Below, in pieces: positions 1-7,815 of a stretch of 64,000 bases of DNA. The notes below the pieces were generated by a model that saw only the letters and a program-made list of their open reading frames with translations, did not search any database and had not been told where the DNA came from. A program made the translations under genes and the position numbers. The DNA comes from Amycolatopsis rubida (GTDB taxonomy: Bacteria; Actinomycetota; Actinomycetes; Mycobacteriales; Pseudonocardiaceae), in the NCBI RefSeq assembly GCF_900115345.1, contig NZ_FOWC01000006.1, forward strand, positions 476,870 through 540,869. The letters are read 5' to 3'. Numbering within the stretch: position 1 is the first letter of the stretch; every line of letters begins with the position of its first letter.

Positions 1-329
1 TCGACGAGAACGACGCTGTCTCCGTCCAACCGTCGCAGCGGGCTCAGCGGGACTTCAACACCTGGGTCGACGGCGCAATGGCGGACTCTGTCTGGGAGGC
101 CGGTGCGTGCCACAGCTGGTACCGCCTGGGCATGACGGGCAAAGTGGTGACCAAATGGCCCGGTAACCTCGCGAGCTTCCAGAAAATGACCAGCACGCTC
201 GATCTCGGCGACCTCGTGCTGAAGTCCGGCCCGGCAGGATCTCCAGCCCTGCCGGTCACCTCTGCCGCGGATGCGCCGGCCACGGGGAAGCGGGCCAGTT
301 CCTGCGCCGGATCGGCGTCGGCCGGGTAG
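1..329 (+). pseudogene. C-terminal fragment of flavin-containing (Baeyer-Villiger type) monooxygenase
   Basis: The frame is open from base 3 to a TAG at 327-329, so the gene begins upstream of the window. The peptide around residues 26-70 (VWEAGACHSWYRLGMTGKVV, then TKWPG and a final F/Q stretch) matches the usual end of Baeyer-Villiger and related flavin monooxygenases. These typically finish with a W-x-x-G-C-x-S-W-Y block followed by a WPG motif. The last 35 residues are low-complexity Ala/Ser/Gly and may have been read out of place after an end deletion. The FAD and NADPH motifs would lie outside the window, so activity cannot be judged. The family call is by eye from the C-terminal block only. 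It may be an intact gene merely cut by the window edge. Confidence 0.55.
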
Positions 330-593
330 TGCGCGAAGCAGGTCACCACCAGACCATCCTCGTGGCGAACTGCGAACCGGCTCACCGATCACAGCGGCTA
401 TTCGACGCTCAGCTGATCCATCGATCGAACCGGGCCGTGGCTTGATCCGATGGACGACGTGGCCCGCCCGGCTCGGCGCTGATTCCTGAGCCGCCCTAGG
501 CCTGCCTCGGCCGGCGGAAGGCCAGATCGTTGTCGCGCGGCTGCTGTCTGGGCGACGTCTGCGGGCGTCGGTCAGGGAGGGGTCCCGTCCCAT

Positions 594-930
594 TTGAATG
601 ACCGCACGACGGCGGCTCAGATAGACGGAGGCTGCGCAGGCCCGATCTGCGGAACGATAAGAAATGACACGGACACCCACATACTGGTGTGCAAAGGATG
701 GAACGGAGGCTTTCTATATCGCAAGCGGAACCAGCTACACCGGCTACTATGTCCACTTCCCCGCGACTACGCACCACAATCGGACTTGGCGGCACGTCGA
801 GCGGGGTTGGTGGAAGTTCGCGACCAACGTCACCGTGTACATCAAGTCGAAAAGGGCTAGCGCACCGCACGCCCAGCGCGGAACTCGCCCAGGCGGACCC
901 GTGCCCGCCGGGCGCGGCGGCATCGGCTGA
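594..930 (+). pseudogene. Frameshifted remnant of a small Cys-containing protein, unknown
   Basis: Two overlapping frames look like halves of one protein. From 594 a frame reads CAGPICGTIRNDTDTHILVC and then becomes junk. From about 705 a second frame reads SGTSYTGYYVHFPATTHHNR and continues with aromatic-rich, protein-like sequence to VTVYIKSKRA near 858. Joining them needs one frameshift near 700-715. The composition (N/T/Y/W-rich with paired Cys) suggests a small exported actinobacterial protein, but I do not recognise the family and see no intact signal peptide. It lies just upstream of a SUKH-4 immunity-type frame; whether the two were ever a toxin-immunity pair cannot be told from this sequence. 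Confidence 0.3.
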
Positions 931-1524
931 TCGAGTGACCGGCGAGGGGCGGATGATCGCGAGCGGTGCAGGTCTCTGCGCTCGAACGGGACGCAGGCAG
1001 GGGCGGTTCTTGCGACCGCTGACAGCGGAGACGACTTTGTCGCAAAGATCCGCTCAGCATGGAGGGGAAAGCTGCGCCCGATCCCGCCGGACGCACTGCA
1101 TCCGGCGCTGCCCGAGCGGTTACGGGAATTCCGCGCAGAGGTCGGCCTTCCGGTCGAGAACTGTTGGCAGTTTGTCTTCCACGACCTGCCAGTCCAGGAG
1201 CCTCGGCTCATCGAAGGGCGCGAATTGGTCGGAATCGGTGACAGCTACGGCGTGCCCACCGTCGTCGACACTGCTGAAGGGTCGGTGCGGAGGGTCATTC
1301 CAGGCGTGCCCAGGCCGCTTCGGCTGTTCAATTCCAGCGTGCCCGCGTTCCTCTGCGCTTTCGGCCGCATCGATACGTCGCTGGGCGACCTCTCGCATTT
1401 GCCGCCGGACCGCTCGCTAGGACTGGCGGAGGAACTGCGGACTGAATTCACCGCACCGGACCCGCAGTCGATGGTGCCCGGCGGCACCCATTGGCCGGAC
1501 TACCTGGATGAGGTCCCGTCATGA
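931..1524 (+). pseudogene. SUKH-4 family immunity protein, no start codon (5' decayed)
   Basis: The frame is open from the TGA at 928-930 to the TGA at 1522-1524, but it has no ATG, GTG or TTG before the TTG at 1225, which lies inside the domain. From about 1033 the translation begins DDFVAKIRSAWRGKL, continues through a VGLP segment and reaches GIGDSYGVPTVVDTAEGSV and LFNSSVPAFL. This is the layout of SUKH-4 (SMI1/KNR4-like) immunity proteins: an alpha/beta fold with a central Gly-Asp-x-(Y/F)-Gly motif and a late F-x-N-S-S helix. SUKH proteins usually neutralise polymorphic toxins of contact-dependent or secreted systems. The downstream signal-peptide frame overlaps it by ATGA. Absence of a start suggests an inactive relic. 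A short 99-residue product from TTG 1225 would lack the first half of the fold. Confidence 0.55.
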
Positions 1525-1680
1525 GCGCGAAGGGCGCAACCCGCTTTTTTCTCGCGTTGCTCATGGTTGTCGGACTGGTATTCACGCCCGCCGCGGCGAC
1601 GGCGCACTGGGGCGGAGAGGTCGTCTCGGACCTGCCGCTGGCCGGTCCGCGGACGCGATCGGTGGCCGCGGACAGCCCGC
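1521..1680 (+). pseudogene. Signal-peptide start of a truncated secreted protein
   Basis: An ATG at 1521 overlaps the preceding stop (ATGA) and starts a textbook Sec signal: basic MSAKGATR, a hydrophobic FFLALLMVVGLVF core, and a TPAAATAHW cleavage region. About 45 codons later the translation becomes Arg/Cys-rich and lies over minus-strand remnants, so the mature protein is gone. The frame stays open by chance to about 2081. I read this as the first exon-like stub of a secreted-protein gene cut by a rearrangement near 1650-1690. The family cannot be recognised. Confidence 0.4.
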
Positions 1681-1863
1681 GTTGTCGTGGGGCTTCGGGC
1701 TCGCGCGTCGTAGGCTTCGCGGAGCGGGTCGATGCCGAGTCTGGCGGCGACCATGGCGCGGTGCCTGCACTTTGGTGGTTTGCTCCGGCGCAGGCGCTGC
1801 GTCGCTCGCTCTTGTGCTGCGGTTTCGCTGCGGACGCCCTGATCTCTGCGAGTATCGCGGTAG

Positions 1864-2040
1864 TCAGCCGTCGGTTTCGACGTTTTTCGCGTCGCTGGCG
1901 GCGCGCTGTACGGCTTGGCCGCGGCTTTGGTCTCGTAGGCTTCGCCGGAGGCGACGATTTCGCCGTTGCCGGCTTTGAGCCGGAACCGGAACTTGCCGCC
2001 TTTGTCGTAGTAGCCCTCGAACTTCCCCGCCAGGCCGTAC
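1864..2040 (-). pseudogene. DUF1508 (YegP-like) domain remnant with a frameshift
   Basis: The minus strand encodes AGKFEGYYDKGGKFRFRLK followed by AGNGEIVASGEAYETKAAA. This is the canonical single repeat of the DUF1508/UPF0339 fold (YegP-like small proteins). After the last Ala the frame is lost; moving one base resumes the expected tail VQRAASDAKNVETDG and a stop at 1864. One deleted base in the AAG-GCC region near 1918 explains it. No start codon fits the N-terminus; the sequence upstream is fused to unrelated remnants. Function of the family is poorly defined. As it stands the gene cannot give a normal product. Confidence 0.6.
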
Positions 2041-2196
2041 CTTCTTCCCGCTCGACCGTCCTGTGCCGCCCATCGCGCTAGGCGTGCGGTGCTCGCGTCC
2101 GTCGCCCGATCCGGGGTTTCCCGGACGGCAGGCTGCCATTCGACCGGGGATCCGGCCGGCAGCCGTGCCCGCCTCGTCCGGCGGACGTGTCGTCGC

Positions 2197-2634
2197 CGAC
2201 ACGCTGGCCAGCCCCGGAAAGGCGCGCTTCGAGTAGATCTGCGCCGCGATGAACGAGTCGAGACCGTTGGCCGACACGTGCGAGCCGTCGGGCAGGGTGA
2301 CCGGGCCCTGGGTGAGGGCGTACCGGATCTGCTCGTAGGTCTGGCGGGCTGCCTCGCCGGTGGTGCCGAAGTGGTAGAGCTTGTCGTATTTCGCCATCCA
2401 CGGCAGGAAGTCCTGCCGCCAGCGGCGCTCGAAGCCGAGCGGTTGTGCGTCGAACGACTTCTGCCAGGTCGTGGTGAACTCCGTCGAGGACGAACCGGCC
2501 GGGAAGGTCTGGGCGTAGTGGGCACCCATCCAGGTGCCTGCCGAATAGCCGACCCAGTTGATCTTGTCGCGGCCGAGCAGCACGCGCAGCAGGTCGATGT
2601 CCTTGACCGTCTGGTCGGTAGCGATCAGCGGGCC
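2197..2634 (-). pseudogene. Internal fragment of a TAP-type secreted alpha/beta hydrolase
   Basis: The minus strand encodes about 145 residues of a tripeptidyl-aminopeptidase-like hydrolase (SlpD/SlpE type). It starts TDQTVKDIDLLRVLLG and holds the nucleophile elbow GYSAGTWMGAHYA, in which GYSAG is the G-x-S-x-G motif. The following cap region contains DFLPWMAKYDKLYHF. In the family these are exported proteases that release N-terminal tripeptides. Here the signal peptide and N-terminal half are replaced at about 2640 by a transposase fragment, and the C-terminal TAP domain with the catalytic Asp/His is absent after about 2197. It is clearly a broken gene, plausibly disrupted by the adjacent IS3 insertion. 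Confidence 0.6.
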
Positions 2635-2639
2635 CAGCC

Positions 2640-2925
2640 GGGGCGGAGGCGAGCCATTCGGAGAAGCCGCGGCGGCGCACCGCGAGGACACGGCACAGCG
2701 GGCGACACCATACGCGCCGGTGGGCGGAGATGAACCGGTACCCGCTTGCGCAGCTCCCGGTCTCGGCCGCCCGCTCGGCACGATCAGGCCCGCACCCACG
2801 TCCGCAGCGTCTCGTGATCCCCCCAGCTCACGAGCCGCCTGCGCCAACGGACGAGACACCGACCGCGCCAACGCGACCGCGTCCCGCCGGAACTCCTCCG
2901 GATGCCTCGGCGAACCAGACACATC
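2640..2925 (-). mobile_element. IS3-family transposase remnant (OrfA and OrfB pieces)
   Basis: On the minus strand, 2922-2815 encodes PRHPEEFRRDAVALARS and RPLAQAARELG, the helix-turn-helix start of an IS3-family OrfA. A different frame at about 2740-2650 encodes FISAHRRVWCRPLCRVLAV and then RRRGFSEWLAS, the conserved start of OrfB (C-R-V-L-x-V-S-x-x-G-F/Y-x-x-W). The rest of both proteins and the DDE domain are missing. The OrfB piece runs directly into the TAP-hydrolase fragment. No terminal inverted repeats were identified. It is the scar of an old insertion. Confidence 0.6.
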
Positions 2926-3575
2926 CTTTCCCAGGCCGAAGCCAAGGATCAAAGCGTCCGGCACGAGTGGCGAGAAGCCGGGTGTTGGGGATGAATACCT
3001 AACGAATCCCCGATTGTTCTGGGTGCCCGTCCACGCGACTCTGGGTGAACGCAGGTCGACACGGATTCATCGGGTCCGGCTTTGTCTCGGCCCTGCGGAA
3101 ACTGCCAGCTCCTGACCGCTCCCGGCGTTCCACCAAGGAGGATAATATATCTGGCCGACGAATTAGCGCCGGGCGTGCTGGGCGGCGAACCTCTGCGTGG
3201 CGCGGACTCCCGGCGGCTCCAGTCTGCCGAGCGTCTTCAGGGCAGACCAATCAGGAAATGTGCACACCACCCTGTACGCCGAACACAACGGGACAGAAGA
3301 GACCATCGCGACCTGTTTCGGTAATGCCCAGCCAGGAAGGAAGCTTGTCTGCGGCAGCGGCGGACATAGACCTTCGTTCGCTGTCCGCAGTGATCGTCTG
3401 TGCCAATGGCGAGGAACACTTTCACCTCGGCCTCGATTAAACAGCGCTTCGCGGATGCCCGCAGGGTCCTCTGCCGGGTATCCGCCCATTCCTGATCACC
3501 ACGGCCAAACGCCCGCCCGCCGCCGACGGTGTTGCTTGCCCGTCCAGGTCTCAACCGAAAGACAGGAGTGTCCCT
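2926..3575. other. Non-coding or decayed stretch upstream of the S8 gene
   Basis: No convincing gene is seen. Several short frames are open on both strands, as expected at this GC content, but none has family features. An AAGGAGG Shine-Dalgarno-like string at about 3136 is followed by an AT-rich run (TAATATATC) but no start codon at a suitable distance. The promoter of the S8 gene should lie in the last 100 bases; I could not pick out clear -35/-10 boxes. Confidence 0.4.
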
Positions 3576-6500
3576 GTGTCCTTGGCAAGAACGCCGCGAA
3601 TCGCGGTCGTAGTGCTGGCGTTGTCATTGGGCGCCACCTCGGCGTCACTGGGCTCGGTCTCGGCCGCGGCGGCCGCCCCGCCCGGCCATCCGCCACGAGG
3701 CGAGCACGCCAGCAGTACCGTCACCCTGATCACGGGGGACAAGGTGATCAGCTACGGACACGGCAAGTACGCGGTCGAGCCCGGCCCCGGCCGCGACCGC
3801 ATCGCGTTCCGGGCATTCGACCGGGCCGGCCACGCCTACGTGATCCCCTCGGACGCGCAGTCGCTGGTCGCTGCCGGTTCGGTCGACAAGCGGCTGTTCG
3901 ACGTGGCCGGACTGCGCCGATCCGGGTATGCCGATTCGGACAGCGACCAACTGCCGCTGATCGTCACCGGCGGGCGGGCCGCGGCACGCAGCGGCGCTCG
4001 GGTGCGGCGGGAGCTGCCCAGCATCGGCGGAGTCGCCGTGAAGGCGGAGAAGTCCCGGGTCGATCAGGTGTGGAACTCGGTCACGGCCGCCGCGGGAGGC
4101 GGTCGAGTGCTCAGGTCCGGAGTGGAACGGGTCTGGCTGGACGGCAGACGGCAGACCCTCGGCGGCGGCGCACGGCAGATCGGCGCGCCGCGGGCGTGGG
4201 GGAGCGGCGTCACCGGCGAAGGGGTCAAGGTCGCCGTCCTGGACACCGGGGTGGATGCGACGCACCCGGACCTCCAGGGACGGGTGACCGGCCAGCGGAA
4301 CTTCAGCGACGCTGCCGACAACGTGGACCGCAACGGGCACGGCACCCGTGCCGCCGGGATTATCGCGGGCACCGGCGCGTTCGCGGGCGGGGAGTACCAG
4401 GGTATCGCGCACGGGGCGCAGATACTCGACGGGAAGGTACTCGATGACGCGGGGTCCGGGCGGGACTCGGACATCATCGCCGGGATGCAGTGGGCGGCCG
4501 GCCAACGGGCCGACATCGTCACCCTCGGCGTCGGCGTCGGCGCCCCCGAGGCCGATCCGCTGGAAGAGGCAGTCGACTCGCTGTCCGCGAAGACCGGCAC
4601 GTTGTTCGTCGTCGCAGCGGGCAACGGCGGCCCGTCGGAGGAGACCGTGAAGTCGCCGGGCAGTGCCGATGCCGCGCTGACCGTCGGCGCTGTCAACGGC
4701 GAAGGCGGCTTGGCGGAGTCCTCCGTCCGGGGCCCGAGGTTCGATGACGGTGCCATCGAACCGGATGTCATCGCACCGGGCACGGCCATCGGTACCGCGC
4801 ACGTCGCCGGTGCCGCCGCGCTGGTGGCCAAGGCTCACCCGGATCTCAGGGGCCAGCAGCTCAAGGCGCTGCTGATCGCCTCGGCTAAGCCGGAACCGAA
4901 GTTCGGGGCGTTCGAGCGGGGTCCGGGACGGATCGACGTCCCGGCGGCGCTGGCGCGGCAGGTCGTCACCGCACCGGCCAAACTCGGCTTCGGCGTCCAG
5001 AGCTGGCCGCACGAGGATGACAAACCGGTCAGCAAACCGCTGTCCTACCGCAACGACAGCACGGCGGACGTCACGCTGAAGCTGTCCGTACGAGTGACCG
5101 GGCCTGATGGCAAGCCAGCCCCGGAGGGCATGTTCTCGCTCGACCAGCAGCAGGTCACCATCCCGGGCGGCGAGACGGCGAAAGTGAACGTGACCAGTGA
5201 CACGCGTCTCGGATCCCTCGCCGGCGGGTATTCGGGCCAGGTGGTCGCCAGCTCGACAACCGCCGAGATCGTCACGCCGCTGGCCGTGACACGCGAAGCG
5301 GAGAGCTACGACCTCACCGTCGCCCAGCTCGGACCGGACGGGAAGCCGGTGCCGCCGGGCACGTCGAGCGCGGACGTGCTCGGGATCGACAGTCAGCTAT
5401 GGAAGACGGTGCCGCCGGAGGGCAAGATCCGGCTGCCCAAGGGCCGCTACACCGTTCTTGCCTCACAGATATCCGGCGGGCAGGACGTTCGCCACTACGA
5501 ACTGGTCGAACCGGCTCACCAGCTCACGGAGAACGCGGTCTTGACCTTCGACGCCCGGCAGGCAAAGCCGATCAAGGTCAACGGCCCCGACCCGGCAGCG
5601 AAAGCACACACGTCCTCCGTCGGGTTCAGCCAAGTCATGGGCGCCCTCCCGGCCCGCTACTCGCTGGTGACGAAGGGGCCGCTGGACAAGATCTCGACCG
5701 TGCAGGTCGGCCCGGACGCAGCCCCCGACGTCTTCGCCGCGCACATCAGCAGCCAGTCGACCGGGAAGAAAGGCGAGTACAACTTCGCCTGGTTCGCGCC
5801 GGGGCGATATCCCACCGGCTTCCGCCGAGACGTGCGCCAGAAGGACCTCGCCCAGGTGCAAGTCGAGTTCGGGGCTCCGGACGCGGTCAAGGAAGGTGCG
5901 CGCTCGGTCTTTCCGGGCCAGGCCGACGGGATCGGCTCCGTCAACCTGGAGGTGTACCAGCCGGTCGCGATTCCCGGCAGCCGGACCGAGTTCTACAGCA
6001 CCGGCGCTACGCGGTGGTCAGGAGTTTTCGCCGAACAGGGTACAGTGAAAACTGTTCTGGAGTCGCCGCCGAAGACCTACCGGGCAGGCAAGCGATACCA
6101 CGAGCGGTTCAACGTCGGTCCGTTCGGGCCGGGACTGCCCGAATCCATGCTCGGGCCGCCGTGGGCCGAGCGCATCAACGACGACATCTGGGCGGACATT
6201 CCGATGTTCACCGACGGCGCGGGCAACGCGGGAACCGGCGACACCAAGCTGCGGGGGCACACGACTCTGCACCGCGGTGACAAGCTCGTCGGGCAGAACG
6301 AGACACCGGGCCACGCGGTTTTCACCGTCGGCCCCGAGCCAGGCAGGTACCGGCTCGGCGTCGAGGTCGACCAACCGTCCGAATCCGGCGTGTCCACTCA
6401 CCAGACCGTCGCGTGGTGCTTCGGCTCCGCACATGTCGACGGACGGCGGACGTTGCCGCTGACGGCGATCCGGTTCACGCCCCAGCTCGACCTCACCAGC

Positions 6501-6761
6501 AGCGCCCCCGCCGGGCAACGGCTGGACGTGCCGGTGTTCCTCCAAGGCGTCGACGGTGGGCCCGTCCCGTACGCGTGGCTGACGGTGCAGGTGTCCTACG
6601 ACGAGGGAAAGAACTGGGCCGACGCACCGGTGATCGGGGGGAAGGTGACGCTGGCGCATCCGCCGGACGCCTCGTCGGTGTCCCTGCGTGGGCAGGCTGA
6701 GGGCCAGGGCGGAAACACCGTCGAACAAACGATTCTGCGGGCCTACAAGCTCAAGCGGTAG
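3576..6761 (+). CDS. Secreted S8 (subtilisin-like) peptidase, catalytic Ser apparently lost
   Basis: GTG start with ACAGGAG 8 bases upstream; 1061 residues. Residues 1-34 form a Sec signal (MSLARTPR, hydrophobic core, Ala-rich cleavage site). An inhibitor-I9-like pro-region follows, then the S8 domain at about 210-450. Visible catalytic elements are Asp223 (AVLDTGVDATHPDL), His255 (NGHGT) and the oxyanion Asn350 (VAAGNGG). The serine block, normally SGTSMATPHVAG, reads PGTAIGTAHVAG at 401-412. Ala404 therefore occupies the Ser position, and the roughly 25 residues usually found between DVxAPG and GTSMA are absent. Long C-terminal beta-domains (about 460-1061) resemble those of large actinobacterial exported subtilases. 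By family logic the protein should be secreted, but as peptidase it is probably dead. A terminator follows. It stands alone, flanked by decayed DNA. Confidence 0.85.
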   Translation: MSLARTPRIAVVVLALSLGATSASLGSVSAAAAAPPGHPPRGEHASSTVTLITGDKVISYGHGKYAVEPGPGRDRIAFRAFDRAGHAYVIPSDAQSLVAAGSVDKRLFDVAGLRRSGYADSDSDQLPLIVTGGRAAARSGARVRRELPSIGGVAVKAEKSRVDQVWNSVTAAAGGGRVLRSGVERVWLDGRRQTLGGGARQIGAPRAWGSGVTGEGVKVAVLDTGVDATHPDLQGRVTGQRNFSDAADNVDRNGHGTRAAGIIAGTGAFAGGEYQGIAHGAQILDGKVLDDAGSGRDSDIIAGMQWAAGQRADIVTLGVGVGAPEADPLEEAVDSLSAKTGTLFVVAAGNGGPSEETVKSPGSADAALTVGAVNGEGGLAESSVRGPRFDDGAIEPDVIAPGTAIGTAHVAGAAALVAKAHPDLRGQQLKALLIASAKPEPKFGAFERGPGRIDVPAALARQVVTAPAKLGFGVQSWPHEDDKPVSKPLSYRNDSTADVTLKLSVRVTGPDGKPAPEGMFSLDQQQVTIPGGETAKVNVTSDTRLGSLAGGYSGQVVASSTTAEIVTPLAVTREAESYDLTVAQLGPDGKPVPPGTSSADVLGIDSQLWKTVPPEGKIRLPKGRYTVLASQISGGQDVRHYELVEPAHQLTENAVLTFDARQAKPIKVNGPDPAAKAHTSSVGFSQVMGALPARYSLVTKGPLDKISTVQVGPDAAPDVFAAHISSQSTGKKGEYNFAWFAPGRYPTGFRRDVRQKDLAQVQVEFGAPDAVKEGARSVFPGQADGIGSVNLEVYQPVAIPGSRTEFYSTGATRWSGVFAEQGTVKTVLESPPKTYRAGKRYHERFNVGPFGPGLPESMLGPPWAERINDDIWADIPMFTDGAGNAGTGDTKLRGHTTLHRGDKLVGQNETPGHAVFTVGPEPGRYRLGVEVDQPSESGVSTHQTVAWCFGSAHVDGRRTLPLTAIRFTPQLDLTSSAPAGQRLDVPVFLQGVDGGPVPYAWLTVQVSYDEGKNWADAPVIGGKVTLAHPPDASSVSLRGQAEGQGGNTVEQTILRAYKLKR

Positions 6762-6780
6762 CCGCCGCGGATCGACGCGA

Positions 6781-6810
6781 CGTGGGCCGGGCGCGGGATG
6801 CCGGCCCACG
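6781..6810 (+). terminator. Rho-independent-like hairpin after the S8 gene
   Basis: CGTGGGCCGG (6781-6790) and CCGGCCCACG (6801-6810) form a perfect 10-bp stem with a 10-base loop, followed by TTT. It starts 20 bases after the stop codon. Confidence 0.75.
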
Positions 6811-7073
6811 TTTCGCGACTGCGGACAACTCGGGAGTCCAACGCTCCGTCGGCGAAACAGTGTTCCGCGTCAGGAATCGATCTTCGCTGAAGGCGAACCG
6901 GGGGCGGGCTTCGCATTGTCCAGTTCGGCAAAGCGAAGATCGGCCGCGCCCGTGACCTCGTCTCGACGGTGCCACACCGGTTGGCGACGAAGCGCCGCGC
7001 CGCCCGCCATCGCGTCGCCCTATCGGCCGCGGCTATGCCCCGGTACCGGAAGACGTGTCATGATATCCGGGAA
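6811..7073. other. Intergenic spacer before the hydroxyproline regulator
   Basis: No gene seen. The right part must carry the promoter of the XRE-cupin regulator; two operator copies follow directly at 7074 and 7107. Short open frames here have no family features. Confidence 0.4.
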
Positions 7074-7095
7074 ATCGATCGGCAAAGCGAACGAT
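7074..7095 (+). promoter_or_regulatory. Operator copy A, upstream of XRE-cupin regulator
   Basis: A 22-bp element ATCGATCG-N6-CGAACGAT. Its arms match those of copies B (7107) and C (7785). Copies A and B start 33 bp apart, about three helical turns, so they lie on one face of the DNA just ahead of the regulator start. The most likely ligand is the adjacent XRE-cupin protein acting on its own gene. Confidence 0.6.
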
Positions 7096-7106
7096 TCGCC
7101 TGTCCG

Positions 7107-7128
7107 ATCGTACGGTTTGTCGAACGAC
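7107..7128 (+). promoter_or_regulatory. Operator copy B, upstream of XRE-cupin regulator
   Basis: A 22-bp element ATCGTACG-N6-CGAACGAC, sharing arms with copies A and C. It ends 8 bases before the GTG start of the regulator, so bound protein would block initiation or polymerase escape. Confidence 0.6.
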
Positions 7129-7135
7129 GGGAGCG

Positions 7136-7738
7136 GTGGTGGAGGACGAGACGCCCTCAATCCGGGACATGCTGGCGGTCAACCTGCGTGCGGCGCGTGC
7201 GGCGCGTGGGCTTTCGCTGTCCGAGCTGTCGCGGCGGTCGGGCATCGGCAAGGCGACGCTGTCGCAGCTGGAGTCCGGGAGCGGCAATCCGACCATCGAG
7301 ACCGTGTTCAGCCTGTCCAGGGTGCTGGAGGTGGCGATCTCCGATCTGCTCGACCACCGGGCGGGCGGCGCGCTCACCGTCGTGCGCGGCGCCGACGTCG
7401 AGGTGCTGCGCGGCGAGGGCGTGGATCTTCGGCCGCTGCGGCGGATCGAGGCAGGCGACGGCGTTTTCGAGGTGTACGACCAGGTGGTGCGCGGCGACGA
7501 GCCGCAGCGCTCGCAAGGGCACGTCGGGATCGAGCACACCATCGTGCAGACCGGATCGCTGCTGGTCGAGGTGGCGGGCCGCAGGGTCGAGGCCGGGCCG
7601 GGGGACTACGTCGCCTTCGACGCCCGCGAGCCGCATTGCTACACCGCTCCGGACGGTCCGGTGCACTCGGTCCTGCTGTTGCAGTACCGCGCCGACGAGC
7701 GGCTCGACGGCAGGCCGCATCCGGTGCTGAACGGCTGA
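7136..7738 (+). CDS. XRE-family regulator with C-terminal cupin, hydroxyproline operon
   Basis: 200 residues. Residues 13-70 form an XRE helix-turn-helix (RAARAARGLSLSELSRRSG then KATLSQLESGSGNPTIETVF). Residues 105-190 form a single cupin barrel (HTIVQTGSLLVEVAGRRVEA, then GDYVAFDAREPHCY). This two-domain layout is common in regulators of amino-acid and polyamine catabolism, where the cupin senses a small metabolite. It is transcribed in the same direction as the enzyme operon, 77 bases upstream. Two copies of a 22-bp palindrome precede it and a third covers the promoter of the next gene, so it probably represses both itself and the operon until hydroxyproline or an intermediate is bound. 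The start could be GTG 7136 or the next GTG at 7139. Confidence 0.85.
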   Translation: MVEDETPSIRDMLAVNLRAARAARGLSLSELSRRSGIGKATLSQLESGSGNPTIETVFSLSRVLEVAISDLLDHRAGGALTVVRGADVEVLRGEGVDLRPLRRIEAGDGVFEVYDQVVRGDEPQRSQGHVGIEHTIVQTGSLLVEVAGRRVEAGPGDYVAFDAREPHCYTAPDGPVHSVLLLQYRADERLDGRPHPVLNG

Positions 7739-7751
7739 CCGCTCCCGGGTA

Positions 7752-7779
7752 TTGACACCTCTCCGAGGGGGAATCTACT
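7752..7779 (+). promoter_or_regulatory. Candidate sigma70-type promoter of the hydroxyproline operon
   Basis: TTGACA at 7752-7757 (perfect -35), a 16-base spacer and TCTACT at 7774-7779. The expected transcription start coincides with the beginning of operator copy C at 7785, a classical repression layout. Confidence 0.5.
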
Positions 7780-7784
7780 CTCCG

Positions 7785-7806
7785 ATCGTTCGCTTTACCG
7801 AACGAT
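7785..7806 (+). promoter_or_regulatory. Operator copy C, at the start of the hydroxyproline operon
   Basis: A perfect palindrome ATCGTTCG-CTTTAC-CGAACGAT located between the -10 box and the Shine-Dalgarno of the first enzyme gene. It is the best-conserved of three copies in the region. Confidence 0.65.
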
Positions 7807-7815
7807 GGAGGGTTG

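Noticed and set aside
44..385. Minus-strand 113-residue frame opposite the monooxygenase fragment
   Set aside because: It begins in a plausible way but overlaps the recognisable monooxygenase C-terminus, has no ribosome binding site and no known family; treated as a shadow.
1500..2525. Long minus-strand frame spanning DUF1508
   Set aside because: Only the DUF1508 part is protein-like; the first 160 residues are Arg/Ser/Pro-rich translation of the hydrolase fragment in the wrong frame.
3133..3150. Shine-Dalgarno-like AAGGAGG followed by TAATATATC
   Set aside because: No start codon at a suitable distance in any frame; could be a relic only.
3645..5012. 455-residue minus-strand frame inside the S8 gene
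   Set aside because: Lies wholly within a clearly coding gene; composition typical of the antisense frame of GC-rich DNA.
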